Source: Deltaproteobacteria bacterium
Lineage (GTDB): Bacteria; Desulfobacterota; Desulfobacteria; Desulfobacterales; SURF-7
Reading direction: 5' to 3'
DNA length: 27,311 nt
Assembly (NCBI GenBank): GCA_019307665.1
Contig: JAFDJC010000036.1
Coordinates: forward strand, 1 to 27,311
Every line of letters begins with the position of its first letter. Position 1 is the first letter of the stretch. Both the position numbers and the translations under genes were made by a program. Positions 1-7,417 of the stretch are shown in pieces. The notes below the pieces were generated by a model, which had not been told where the DNA came from, ran no database searches, and saw only the letters and a program-made list of their open reading frames with translations.

Positions 1-93
1 TCTGTTTGCAACCAATCGAAGAGCATACCAAAGAAAAGCCTTGGCACCATGTAGATGATGGGCATCTTTAAGTGATGAAATGTCGATTGTCAA

Positions 94-294
94 TTAAGGT
101 TTTTCAACGTTTTTAGCTACCGGACCGCGATCACTTTCTTCAACATCAAACGTAACCCGATCCCCTTCTGAAAGCGTTTTAAATCCAGACATAGTTATAG
201 AAGAGAAGTGAACAAAAATATCTCCGCCATCTTCCTGTTCAATAAACCCAAAGCCTTTTTTATCGCTGAACCATTTTACAATTCCGTTTGCCAA
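94..294 (-). CDS. Cold-shock protein, CspA family
   Basis: A 66-residue single OB-fold cold-shock domain, the normal length for CspA-type RNA chaperones, which bind single-stranded RNA or DNA and melt mRNA structure in the cytoplasm. RNP1 is visible as KGFGFI (about residues 13-18) and RNP2 as DIFVHFS (about 25-31), followed by the usual GDRVTFDVEE segment and a KNV tail. The start is a TTG codon, chosen because an AAGGGAG Shine-Dalgarno lies about 8 nt upstream and no ATG is in frame. The gene stands alone with a long leader region. A TTGACA hexamer sits at 377-382 on the minus strand, but I could not fix a matching -10. Family assignment is secure; cold induction versus constitutive expression cannot be read from the sequence. 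Confidence 0.95.
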   Translation of the reverse strand: MANGIVKWFSDKKGFGFIEQEDGGDIFVHFSSITMSGFKTLSEGDRVTFDVEESDRGPVAKNVEKP

Positions 295-459
295 AATGCC
301 AATCTCCCTTTTACATTACTGTTAATAATTACACGATTGCGCATCTCATATTTCCGTAGCATATAATTAAAGATTTTGTCAAACAGTGTTCAAGAGCATT
401 CTATAGTGGTTGTCATAATAACGTTCCTTTTCCATGAAAGGGATTTATGCATTGGGTAA

Positions 460-566
460 CACCGGCAACTCGTTGCCGGTGCCCGAAGGGCAAGAAGCTC
501 TTCTCAAAATTTACGCCCATTCAAAGCTTCTTGTGCTTTGCACCCAGACAACAAGTTGTCTGGGCC
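460..566. repeat. REP-like inverted pair of hairpin repeats
   Basis: Two copies of one unit face each other. Copy A (460-499) is a perfect 10-bp stem, CACCGGCAAC with its complement across a TC centre, then a small GCCC-GAA-GGGC hairpin, then AAGAAGCT. Copy B (522-566, inverted) is CCCAGACAAC with its complement across AA (543-564), a GCAC/GTGC mini-hairpin and AAGAAGCTTT reading inward. The shared core is GNCAAC-NN-GTTGNC, GGTGC, a 3-4 nt loop, then the GCACAAGAAGCTT tail. A third copy lies at 26884-26928. This is the architecture of REP/BIME elements mobilised by REP-associated Y1 transposases, but no transposase is present here. An open frame crossing 434-646 runs through the hairpins and is not a credible gene. 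Confidence 0.75.
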
Positions 567-1025
567 ATCCCCATTACAACCTATTGAAAATATATGAATT
601 TCAAAGAACCGTAATTGCCTTCTCTGTTTATATTTCCAAAAACTAATCGGAAAATATTTATGATAATCACTATAAAAAATACGTTTTATATTTTGATTTG
701 AATTAGAAATATATAAATTGCTTCTTGCTCAGAATTGGTTTACTAACAATATTAATTTAATTAATTTATCAGCTCTTCCTTAACGGCAAACCCTATATTT
801 TCTAAAGTATAAGGTTTTTTTATGTTACTTCTTCGCACCTGATTTTTGGATTTCTTTAAAAAACGGTATAAAATGACACCTAAAAAATATCGTAACAGTT
901 CAGTTCTTTAATAAATTTATTTAAAAGTGGCTTTTTCGCTTACAAAGTCGGCTCAACGACTGAATTCATTACTCTTGCAAATATCCGAGCCTTGTTTTTG
1001 GGGAATGCTCTGTTAATTTTTATTG
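567..1025. other. Gene-free AT-rich stretch
   Basis: Between the hairpin repeats and the parE promoter I see no credible coding sequence on either strand, no tRNA and no clear terminator. The sequence is strongly AT-rich with many short homopolymers. Confidence 0.5.
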
Positions 1026-1075
1026 TTGACACTTTCATTAAAAATAGATTTAAAATCTAAAATATACTATATAAT
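1026..1075 (+). promoter_or_regulatory. Candidate promoter region for parE-parC
   Basis: A consensus -35 TTGACA sits at 1026-1031. Possible -10 boxes are TTAAAA at 1050-1055 (spacer 18) or TAAAAT at 1051-1056 (spacer 19). A perfect TATAAT at 1070-1075 lacks a good -35 and may be a second start. The leader to the parE ATG is about 70-90 nt and shows no obvious Shine-Dalgarno. Confidence 0.45.
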
Positions 1076-1146
1076 GTATATTCAGAATATTTTCATACAA
1101 TATAGGCTGTAACTATTGATAAAAATTAAACAATTAAAAATGATTT

Positions 1147-3072
1147 ATGAAAAATAACATGAAAAACGGACAAAAAGCATTCAACAACGAAAATAATGAT
1201 GCGTACACGGCAGAATCCATTGAAGTTCTAAAAGGGCTTGAACCGGTTAGACAACGTCCCGGAATGTATACAGACACATCCAGACCGAACCACCTGGGAC
1301 AGGAGGTGATAGACAACAGTGTCGACGAGGCAATTGCCGGATATGCTGATTCGATAAAAGTAATATTGTATAAGAACGGTTCGCTTCAAGTGAGCGACAA
1401 CGGCAGGGGCATGCCGGTTGATATTCACCCTGAGGAAGGAATTACAGGTGTTGAGCTGATCATGACCCGTCTCCATGCAGGGGCAAAGTTTTCAAACAAA
1501 AACTATCGTTTCTCCGGTGGTTTGCACGGCGTTGGCGTGTCGGTTGTAAATGCATTGTCGGGACGTCTTGAGGTGGAAATAAAAAGGGATGGGAAAAAAT
1601 ATTTTATTTTTTTTGAAAATGGAGATAAAGGGTGTGACCTTAATGTCACCGGAAATATTGGGAAGCGCAACACCGGCACTTTGATTCGTTTCTGGCCGGA
1701 TCCTAAATATTTTGAATTCAGCGGGTTTTCAACAAAGCGTATTAAGCATGTATTGCGAGCAAAGGCCGTGCTATGTCCGGGTTTGAAAGTTAGCTTTTAT
1801 GATGAAGACTCCGGGGAAACAGACGAATGGCATTATGAGGACGGCCTTAAGGATTATCTGAAAGACAGTCTTATTGAATATAATATTCTGCCTGATGAGC
1901 CGTTTGTGGGAGACTTTGATGGAGACGGCGAATCATCGGTTTGGGCTGTTGCATGGATCGACGGTGAGGGTGATACTGTTACTGAGAGCTATGTCAACCT
2001 GATACCCACAACCCAGGGCGGCACACATGTTAACGGTTTCAGAAACGGTCTACTTGTTGCGATTCGCGAGTTTTGCGAATTCCGAAAACTCTTGCCCCGG
2101 GGCATCAAGCTTGCCCCGGAGGATATCTGGGACAAGTGCAGCTATATTTTGTCTGCAAGGATGCAGGACCCCCAATTTTCCGGCCAGACAAAGGAGCGTC
2201 TTTCTTCAAGACAGACAGCATCTTTTGTGTCAGGGATTGTAAAAGACGCATTCAGCCTGTGGCTGAATCACCACACCGATGCAGGGGAGAGGATTGCACA
2301 AATGGCGATCAGCAATGCCCAGCATCGTTTAAAAACCAGCAAAAAAGTTGCCAGAAAAAAAGTAACGAGCGGTCCTGCTCTCCCGGGAAAACTTGCGGAT
2401 TGTGTCAGCCAGGACCTGTCCCGCAGCGAGCTTTTCCTTGTGGAGGGAGATTCTGCCGGAGGCTCGGCAAAACAGGCCAGGGACAGGCAAACTCAGGCCA
2501 TTATGCCTTTGAGGGGAAAAATATTAAATACATGGGAAGCTGATTCATCTACCATATTAAATTCAAAAGAGATACACGATATAGCCGTTGCTGTTGGTGT
2601 TGATCCGGGTTCGGAGAACTTGAGCGGTCTGCGTTATGGTAAAATCTGCATACTGGCTGATGCTGACTCAGACGGGCTTCACATTGCAACTTTACTGTCA
2701 GCCCTCTTTTTGCGTCACTTTACAGCGCTGGTAAAAAAAGGATGTGTTTTTGTAGCAATGCCGCCGTTGTACAGAATTGATGTGGGCAAAGAGGTTTATT
2801 ACGCCCTTGATGATGCTGAAAAAGAGGCTGTGATTAAAAGAATCGAAAAGAAAAAAAAGAAAGGAAAAATCAATGTTCAGAGGTTCAAAGGGTTGGGAGA
2901 GATGAACCCTGTTCAATTAAGAGAAACAACCATGGCATTGGATACACGCAAACTGATTCAGCTGTCAATCGATGATGAAAATGAGGCATTTCAGTTGATG
3001 GATATGCTGTTATCAAAGAAAAGGGCCGCCGACAGACGGGTGTGGCTTGAAGAGACCGGAGACTTGATTTGA
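1147..3072 (+). CDS. parE: DNA topoisomerase IV subunit B (ParE)
   Basis: 641 residues, close to the 630 of gammaproteobacterial ParE. ParE supplies ATPase and TOPRIM functions for decatenation of replicated chromosomes. The GHKL ATPase motifs are EVIDNSVDEA (Mg/ATP glutamate), DNGRGMP and GGLHGVGVSVVN. The TOPRIM motifs are LFLVEGDSAGGSA and the acidic LADADSDGLHIAT. The opening GLEPVRQRPGMYTDT and RPNHLGQEVIDNSVDEA are ParE signatures; GyrB normally has RKRPGMYIG. No large GyrB-style insert is seen. The start is the first in-frame ATG; a second ATG four codons later is equally possible and neither has a clear ribosome binding site. It sits one base upstream of parC, so the two subunits are surely co-transcribed. 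By remembered sequence it resembles gammaproteobacterial ParE unusually closely. Confidence 0.95.
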   Translation: MKNNMKNGQKAFNNENNDAYTAESIEVLKGLEPVRQRPGMYTDTSRPNHLGQEVIDNSVDEAIAGYADSIKVILYKNGSLQVSDNGRGMPVDIHPEEGITGVELIMTRLHAGAKFSNKNYRFSGGLHGVGVSVVNALSGRLEVEIKRDGKKYFIFFENGDKGCDLNVTGNIGKRNTGTLIRFWPDPKYFEFSGFSTKRIKHVLRAKAVLCPGLKVSFYDEDSGETDEWHYEDGLKDYLKDSLIEYNILPDEPFVGDFDGDGESSVWAVAWIDGEGDTVTESYVNLIPTTQGGTHVNGFRNGLLVAIREFCEFRKLLPRGIKLAPEDIWDKCSYILSARMQDPQFSGQTKERLSSRQTASFVSGIVKDAFSLWLNHHTDAGERIAQMAISNAQHRLKTSKKVARKKVTSGPALPGKLADCVSQDLSRSELFLVEGDSAGGSAKQARDRQTQAIMPLRGKILNTWEADSSTILNSKEIHDIAVAVGVDPGSENLSGLRYGKICILADADSDGLHIATLLSALFLRHFTALVKKGCVFVAMPPLYRIDVGKEVYYALDDAEKEAVIKRIEKKKKKGKINVQRFKGLGEMNPVQLRETTMALDTRKLIQLSIDDENEAFQLMDMLLSKKRAADRRVWLEETGDLI

Positions 3073-3073
3073 A

Positions 3074-5353
3074 ATGAGTGAAACACAGACCATCAATAAT
3101 GATATAGCGGAACGATTACCTATTCAGCAGTTTTCTGAAAAGGCGTACAGGGAGTATTCCATGTATGTCATACTTGACAGGGCATTGCCGCACATAAGCG
3201 ACGGGTTAAAGCCGGTACAGAGGCGCATTATCTATGCCATGTCTGAACTAGGATTGAAGTCGACTGCAAAATATAAAAAATCCGCACGGACAGTCGGGGA
3301 TGTTCTTGGTAAATTTCATCCTCATGGAGATACAGCCTGCTATGAAGCAATGGTTCTCATGGCTCAGCCTTTTTCTTTTCGATATCAGCTTGTGGATGGT
3401 CAGGGCAACTGGGGAATTCCGGATGATCCAAAATCTTTTGCTGCCATGAGATATACGGAGTCGAAACTTTCCGGTTATGCGGACACCTTGTTAAGGGAAC
3501 TGGGGCAGGGGACAGTCGAATGGACTCCTAATTTTGACGGTACGCTAAAAGAGCCTAAAATTCTCCCTGCCGGACTTCCAAACGTACTCCTTAACGGAAC
3601 CACCGGGATTGCGGTTGGTATGGCAACGGATATCCCGCCACACAATCTATTGGAAACTGTTGAAGCGTGCATACATCTTCTCAATAATCCAAAGGCGTCT
3701 GTTGAGGAGCTATGTGAATTTATAAAAGGGCCTGACTATCCGACAGAGGCGGAGATTATCACACCGCATCACGAACTCGTTGATATATATAAAACAGGTA
3801 TGGGAAGCGTTCGGATGAGGGCCGCCTGGTATAGGGAAAATGGTGATATCGTTATAACGGCCCTTCCTCATCAGGTGTCGGGTGCAAAGATTCTTGAACA
3901 GATTGCTTCACAGATGCAATCCAAAAAACTGCCCATGGTCGCGGACCTGCGTGATGAGTCTGACCACGAGGATCCTGTAAGACTCGTCGTTACTCCCCGT
4001 TCCAGTCGGGTTGATGTGGAATCCCTGATGACGCACCTTTTTGCGACAACTGACCTGGAACGAACCTGTCGTGTGAATATGAACATGATAGGTTTAAACG
4101 GACGTCCACAGGTAAAAGACCTTGCTGTCCTGTTGAATGAATGGCTCGTTTTCAGAAAAGATATTGTTACAAGAAGGCTGAAATATCGATTGGAAAAAGT
4201 ATTGCTGAGGCTGCATATCCTGGAAGGACTTCTGGTCGCTTATCTTAACCTTGATGAAATTATAAAGATTATACGATCCGAGGACTACCCTGCACCGATT
4301 TTAATGAAGCGGTTTAAGCTGAGCGAGCAACAGGCTGAATCCATACTTGAGATAAAGCTTCGCCAGCTGGCAAAACTCGAAGAAATTAAAATAAAAAAAG
4401 AACAGGCTGCTCTTCTCAAAGAAAAAAATGATCTGGAAAAAATCCTGAACTCTTCGAGTCGCCTGAAAACTTTGATTAAAAAAGAACTTACCGAAGACGC
4501 AAAAAAATATGGAGACAAGAGACGTTCTTTAATTGTGGAACGTAAAGAAGCAAGGGCTATGACAGAAGCAGACCTGATCCAGGTCGAACCGGTTACAGTG
4601 GTTCTGTCAGCCCAGGGGTGGGTGAGGGCGGCTAAAGGGCGTGATATCGATGTCCATAGCCTTAGTTATAAGTCCGGAGACCAGTATAAGGCTTCGACGT
4701 TAGGAAAGAGCAATCAGCCCGCAGTCTTTATTGATTCCGGAGGCCGGAGCTACAATTTGCCGGCTCATTCATTACCTTCGGCAAGGAGTCATGGCGAACC
4801 GTTAAGCGGCAGGCTTAACTTGCCGGCTGAGGCTGTTATTGAATCAGTTGTGATTGGAGATCCGGAACTTACATATCTGATCGCAAGTGATGCAGGGTAT
4901 GGATTTATTGTTAAAATGGCTGATCTTTTGTCAAAAAACAGAAATGGAAAAGCTATACTTTCCGTATCTAAAGGCGCTAAAACAATGCCCCTGGCTATAA
5001 CCGGGAACCAGGAGACTGATTGTGTGGTGGCAATCAGCAATGAAGGGCGTATGCTGATTTTTCCTGTCCGTAATCTTCCGAATATGTCAAAGGGGAAGGG
5101 AAATAAAATTATCGGCATACCTTCAGCCAGAGTGAAAACAAGGCAGGAGTTTGTTTCCATGCTCACAATTCTTCCTTCAGGATGTGATATGGCCATTCAT
5201 GCGGGAAAACGTACTTTGACCCTCAAAAAGTCTAACCTTGAAGACTATATGGGAGAAAGGGGCAGAAGGGGCAAAAAATTGCCAAGGGGGCTTCAAAAAG
5301 TTGACCGCGTTGAAATTATTAAACCGGAACAGATGTATCTTCCTGACTTATAA
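3074..5353 (+). CDS. parC: DNA topoisomerase IV subunit A (ParC)
   Basis: 759 residues, the usual ParC length. It is the DNA breakage-reunion subunit that pairs with ParE. The catalytic tyrosine is Tyr127 in FAAMRYTES (E. coli Tyr120). The quinolone-determining loop is HPHGDTACYE: Thr87 stands where E. coli has Ser80, and Glu91 is retained. The C-terminal beta-pinwheel lacks the GyrA box and ends in GERGRRGKK...RGLQKVDRVEI, typical of ParC and not GyrA. The start ATG follows the parE stop by one base, which implies translational coupling. The gene ends at 5353, and about 130 bp later a different, accessory-type region begins. I see no strong terminator after it. Gyrase subunits are presumably encoded elsewhere. 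Confidence 0.95.
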   Translation: MSETQTINNDIAERLPIQQFSEKAYREYSMYVILDRALPHISDGLKPVQRRIIYAMSELGLKSTAKYKKSARTVGDVLGKFHPHGDTACYEAMVLMAQPFSFRYQLVDGQGNWGIPDDPKSFAAMRYTESKLSGYADTLLRELGQGTVEWTPNFDGTLKEPKILPAGLPNVLLNGTTGIAVGMATDIPPHNLLETVEACIHLLNNPKASVEELCEFIKGPDYPTEAEIITPHHELVDIYKTGMGSVRMRAAWYRENGDIVITALPHQVSGAKILEQIASQMQSKKLPMVADLRDESDHEDPVRLVVTPRSSRVDVESLMTHLFATTDLERTCRVNMNMIGLNGRPQVKDLAVLLNEWLVFRKDIVTRRLKYRLEKVLLRLHILEGLLVAYLNLDEIIKIIRSEDYPAPILMKRFKLSEQQAESILEIKLRQLAKLEEIKIKKEQAALLKEKNDLEKILNSSSRLKTLIKKELTEDAKKYGDKRRSLIVERKEARAMTEADLIQVEPVTVVLSAQGWVRAAKGRDIDVHSLSYKSGDQYKASTLGKSNQPAVFIDSGGRSYNLPAHSLPSARSHGEPLSGRLNLPAEAVIESVVIGDPELTYLIASDAGYGFIVKMADLLSKNRNGKAILSVSKGAKTMPLAITGNQETDCVVAISNEGRMLIFPVRNLPNMSKGKGNKIIGIPSARVKTRQEFVSMLTILPSGCDMAIHAGKRTLTLKKSNLEDYMGERGRRGKKLPRGLQKVDRVEIIKPEQMYLPDL

Positions 5354-5424
5354 CCCTATTAGCGCCTCCCTTTTTCAATCATATCGCGGATAGAAAGATC
5401 ACCAAGAGTACTCAAACATTGGCC

Positions 5425-5466
5425 TTGACAGGGGATAAAAATGGTGTATAATCATAATGTATACAT
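5425..5466 (+). promoter_or_regulatory. vapBC promoter with overlapping operator palindrome
   Basis: TTGACA at 5425-5430 and TATAAT at 5447-5452, 16 bp apart, form a near-perfect sigma70-type promoter. Just downstream, ATGTATACAT (5457-5466) is a perfect 10-bp palindrome, and TGTATA also occurs overlapping the -10 region (5445-5450). Ribbon-helix-helix antitoxins usually autorepress by binding short palindromes at this place, so I infer a VapB operator. Confidence 0.75.
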
Positions 5467-5481
5467 CATCGTAGGGGTCGC

Positions 5482-5715
5482 ATGGTACGAACACAAATAT
5501 ACCTGACAGAGCGTCAACGTGCTGAATTGGCTGCTATTTCTAAAATTCTGGGAAAAAAACAAAGTGAACTTATACGAGAGGCCGTTGATCGCCTCATCGA
5601 TCAAACGGGTCAGAGTCGGCGTGAGGTTGTATTACGCAAGGCTGCCGGAATTTGGAAGGACCGTACAGATCTTCCTAACTTCAAAGAAATCCGCGCTGAA
5701 TGGGACAGGATTTAA
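5482..5715 (+). CDS. Ribbon-helix-helix antitoxin, VapB/CopG type
   Basis: 77 residues. The N-terminus (TQIYLTERQRAELAAISK, then KKQSELIREAVDRLI) is a typical ribbon-helix-helix fold: one DNA-contacting beta strand (residues 3-7) and two helices. The C-terminal half (about 45-77, ending FKEIRAEWDRI) fits the toxin-wrapping tail that occupies the active site of a PIN-domain toxin. The start ATG has AGGGG just upstream. It lies two bases upstream of the best vapC start, in the usual antitoxin-first order, behind its own promoter and palindrome. It should neutralise VapC and repress the operon together with it. The family is clear; the exact VapB subgroup is not. Confidence 0.88.
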   Translation: MVRTQIYLTERQRAELAAISKILGKKQSELIREAVDRLIDQTGQSRREVVLRKAAGIWKDRTDLPNFKEIRAEWDRI

Positions 5716-5717
5716 CC

Positions 5718-6101
5718 ATGGCGAGATCATTTCTTCTCGACACAGATGTTCTAATTGATTTTTTTCGGGGGTACAGCAAAGCGGTGACTTTTGTAAACAG
5801 ATACTCATCACGGATTATCATTTCATCAATCGTCGTTGCGGAATTGTATGCTGGAGTTAAAGAAGGCGCAGAACAAACTGCATTGGAGAACTTCGTCTCG
5901 CTCTTTCGTGTTATCCCTGTAACTGCTGCAATTGCAAAGGCTGGAGGATTCTACAAGCGTGATTATGGAACATCTCATGGTGTTGGACTCGCCGATGCAA
6001 TAATAGCCGCTACATCTGAAGCCGAAAATGCAGAGTTGAAGACTCTAAATATCAAGCATTACCCTATGATAAAAAGTCTAACACCAGCCTACAAGAAGTA
6101 G
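5718..6101 (+). CDS. vapC: PIN-domain ribonuclease toxin VapC
   Basis: 127 residues, a normal VapC length. VapC toxins are Mg-dependent endoribonucleases, many of which cut tRNA or rRNA; the target here cannot be told from sequence. The PIN acidic residues are visible: Asp8 in LLDTDVLIDFF, Glu42 in IVVAELYAG and Asp93 in GLADAIIAAT. An ATG at 5700 overlaps the end of vapB, but 5718 is preferred because the family starts right before the first beta strand and AGGA lies about 8 nt upstream. It is followed by a terminator-like hairpin. With its own promoter this is a self-contained stabilisation module, typical cargo of integron cassette arrays, though no attC site directly flanks it. Confidence 0.92.
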   Translation: MARSFLLDTDVLIDFFRGYSKAVTFVNRYSSRIIISSIVVAELYAGVKEGAEQTALENFVSLFRVIPVTAAIAKAGGFYKRDYGTSHGVGLADAIIAATSEAENAELKTLNIKHYPMIKSLTPAYKK

Positions 6102-6104
6102 AAC

Positions 6105-6147
6105 GCCAACCACACAATTATATCTGACGTGGAGGGCCGGCTTTTTT
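6105..6147 (+). terminator. Probable terminator after vapC
   Basis: GCC..CCAC (6105-6113) pairs with GTGG..GGC (6129-6137) around a 2x2 internal mismatch and a 15-nt loop, followed by CGGCTTTTTT (T6 at 6142-6147). The stem is modest, so termination may be partial. Confidence 0.4.
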
Positions 6148-6190
6148 GAAAATTTGGGTGAATTGCAGCCTTTGAGAGGAGACAGATATA

Positions 6191-6748
6191 ATGAGCAATA
6201 GAAGCAATCGTGTATGCCCGGTTGAAAGAGCAGGCAGCCTTGACAATAAAATTCGAAGGTGGTTGCAAAACCCTCAGAAAATACTGAGGCCATATATTGA
6301 AGAAGGGATGACAGTTTTGGATATTGGATGTGGTCCTGGTTTTTTTTCTATTGACATGGCCCAAATGGTTGGTAAATCCGGTCGAGTTATTGCTTCTGAT
6401 TTACAGGAAGGGATGCTTCGGAAAGTAAGAGATAAGGTTAAAGGAACAGAGCTTGAGGAACGAATAACATTGCATAAGTGCGAAAAAAACAAGATAGGCG
6501 TGTCAGAGCATGTTGATTTTGTTTTGTTGTTCTATATGGTTCACGAAATTCCGAATAAGGAAGAGTTTTTTAATGAGATAGGAACAATACTAAAACCGAA
6601 CGGGCAAATTCTTATAGTAGAGCCACCATTTCATGTGTCAAAATCAGCGTTTGAAGAAACTGTCAGAAAAGCCGGAGACGTTGGATTTACAAATGCTAAA
6701 GGGCCAAACGTGCTTTTGAGTAAGACAGTGATATTGAAAAAAGGCTAA
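6191..6748 (+). CDS. Class I SAM-dependent methyltransferase
   Basis: 185 residues, a compact Rossmann-fold methyltransferase of the UbiE/Methyltransf_11-25 kind. Motif I is VLDIGCGPGFFS (residues 42-53), which binds SAM; motif II ends in VIASD with acidic Asp70; the post-motif block is LFYMVHEIPNKEEFF, and motif III is LKPNGQILIVEPP. The N-terminus CPVERAGSLDNKIRRWLQNP resembles a subgroup common in anaerobes; the substrate is unknown. The start ATG has AGGAG about 9 nt upstream. The TAA stop lies inside the GGCTAAC box that opens an attC-like site, as is typical of the last gene in an integron cassette. I could not find the matching GTTAGCC cassette start upstream, so the left boundary of this cassette is lost or degraded. 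Confidence 0.88.
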   Translation: MSNRSNRVCPVERAGSLDNKIRRWLQNPQKILRPYIEEGMTVLDIGCGPGFFSIDMAQMVGKSGRVIASDLQEGMLRKVRDKVKGTELEERITLHKCEKNKIGVSEHVDFVLLFYMVHEIPNKEEFFNEIGTILKPNGQILIVEPPFHVSKSAFEETVRKAGDVGFTNAKGPNVLLSKTVILKKG

Positions 6749-6812
6749 CATCACTGCACTGGATTTTTACACTGTCGCGCTTCGTAAAAAATAGTGAATT
6801 CAGTCGTTATCC
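6743..6812 (+). other. attC-like recombination site 1
   Basis: The site opens with R''-like GGCTAAC (6743-6749) and closes with R'-like GTTATCC (6806-6812), 70 bp in all. The interior is an imperfect inverted repeat: CACT..ATTTTTAC on the left against GTAAAAAATAGTG on the right, with CGCG near the centre. Its left arm (TAACATCACTGCACTGGAT) is nearly the same as that of site 2. The methyltransferase stop codon lies inside GGCTAAC. The R' box departs from GTTRRRY, but it is the exact reverse complement of the R'' box of site 2, as expected when the next cassette is inserted here. Confidence 0.72.
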
Positions 6813-6828
6813 TGAGAAAAGACAAATC

Positions 6829-6857
6829 TTGACTTGTACATGCAAAAGATGTACACT
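6829..6857 (+). promoter_or_regulatory. Cassette promoter with twin TGTACA operator half-sites
   Basis: TTGACT (6829-6834) and TACACT (6852-6857) are 17 bp apart. The transcript would start close to the A of the toxin ATG at 6864, giving a leaderless or nearly leaderless mRNA. Two TGTACA palindromes (6835-6840 and 6850-6855), 15 bp apart, overlap the spacer and -10, fitting autorepression by the ribbon-helix-helix antitoxin. Confidence 0.65.
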
Positions 6858-6863
6858 GCAATC

Positions 6864-7148
6864 ATGAAATACGATTGGAACCCTGAAAAAAATGAATGGC
6901 TGAAAAAAGAAAGAAAGCTGTCTTTTGAAGAGGTGGTTTTTCATCTATCTCAAGGTGATATTTGGAAAGTTGCAGACCATCCAGATCAACAAAAATATCC
7001 AGGGCAAAAAATTTATTTCATTATTATAGAAGATTATATTTATTTGGTCCCGCACATTTTAAAAAAAGAGTACATATTTTTAAAGACGATTATCCCAAGC
7101 AGAAAAGCAACAAAAGTTTACCAAAGAGAGCAGGGAGGGGGAAAATGA
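6864..7148 (+). CDS. BrnT-like toxin
   Basis: 94 residues. The opening MKYDWNPEKNEWLKKERKLSFEEVV matches the BrnT pattern (aromatic-Asp/Glu-Trp-x-x-x-K then SFEEV), and the C-terminal strand block YIFLKTIIPSRKATKVYQ matches the family end. BrnT toxins are small RelE-fold ribonucleases that stop translation; here the gene comes first in the pair, as in brnTA. The start is the ATG at 6864 because the conserved family N-terminus begins there. ATGs at 6834 and 6849 lie inside the promoter and would add residues foreign to the family. The stop codon overlaps the next ATG (ATGA). The gene is AT-rich and sits in a complete integron cassette, so it was acquired as mobile cargo. Confidence 0.82.
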   Translation: MKYDWNPEKNEWLKKERKLSFEEVVFHLSQGDIWKVADHPDQQKYPGQKIYFIIIEDYIYLVPHILKKEYIFLKTIIPSRKATKVYQREQGGGK

Positions 7149-7417
7149 AATACGATAAAGAAGAAAAAGATATCTTAGATGCTTATGAAAGTGGAAGGAT
7201 GAAACTTTCCACACCATCTAAAAAGGAAATAGAAAGTATCAAAACCATTGCCAAAAACACTTTTAGAAAAGACAAACGAATCACAATACGTCTTTATGAC
7301 CATGATTATAAAGGGATCCAAAAAAAAGCAATGAAAATGGGTATTCCCTATCAAACTCTCATTTCTGGTATTATTCACAGATACATCGAAGGTGAATTAA
7401 AATCAAAAAATGGATAA
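7145..7417 (+). CDS. CopG-family antitoxin (partner of BrnT-like toxin)
   Basis: 90 residues. The N-terminal part DKEEKDILDAYESG and the middle block NTFRKDKRITIRLYDHDYKGIQKKAMKMGIPYQTLISGIIHRYIEG are typical of the COG5304-type CopG antitoxins paired with this BrnT subgroup: a ribbon strand (RITIRLY, about 49-55) and two helices, the second reading YQTLISGIIHRYI. The ATG overlaps the toxin stop by four bases, so translation is coupled, and GGAGGGGG just upstream is a strong ribosome binding site. Its TAA stop lies inside the GGATAAC box of the attC. It should bind the toxin and the TGTACA operators. Pairing is inferred from coupling and from the family's usual partner. Confidence 0.85.
   Translation: MKYDKEEKDILDAYESGRMKLSTPSKKEIESIKTIAKNTFRKDKRITIRLYDHDYKGIQKKAMKMGIPYQTLISGIIHRYIEGELKSKNG

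Noticed and set aside
1..93. Short open frames at the left edge: plus strand to a stop at 69-71, and a hydrophobic minus-strand frame starting at 65
   Set aside because: Both are too short to recognise, and neither has a clear ribosome binding site or a family motif. A gene fragment may enter here, but I cannot say on which strand.
434..646. 70-codon open frame over the hairpin repeats
   Set aside because: It is made of the repeat arms plus AT-rich DNA, has no family resemblance, and the coding frame would have to read through two perfect palindromes.
951..1016. Possible third attC-like site: GCTCAAC, then CGACTGAATTCA shared (inverted) with attC site 1, and GTTAATT at the far end
   Set aside because: A 14-bp match is expected a few times by chance in 27 kb on both strands. 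The inner arms pair poorly, the far R' box departs from GTTRRRY, and no cassette gene lies on the proper side.
5351..5380. TAACCCTATTAGCGCC after parC as a left attC or cassette boundary for vapBC
   Set aside because: No matching GTTRRRY or inverted arm follows, and TTAGCG does not complement the GGCTAAC box of attC site 1.
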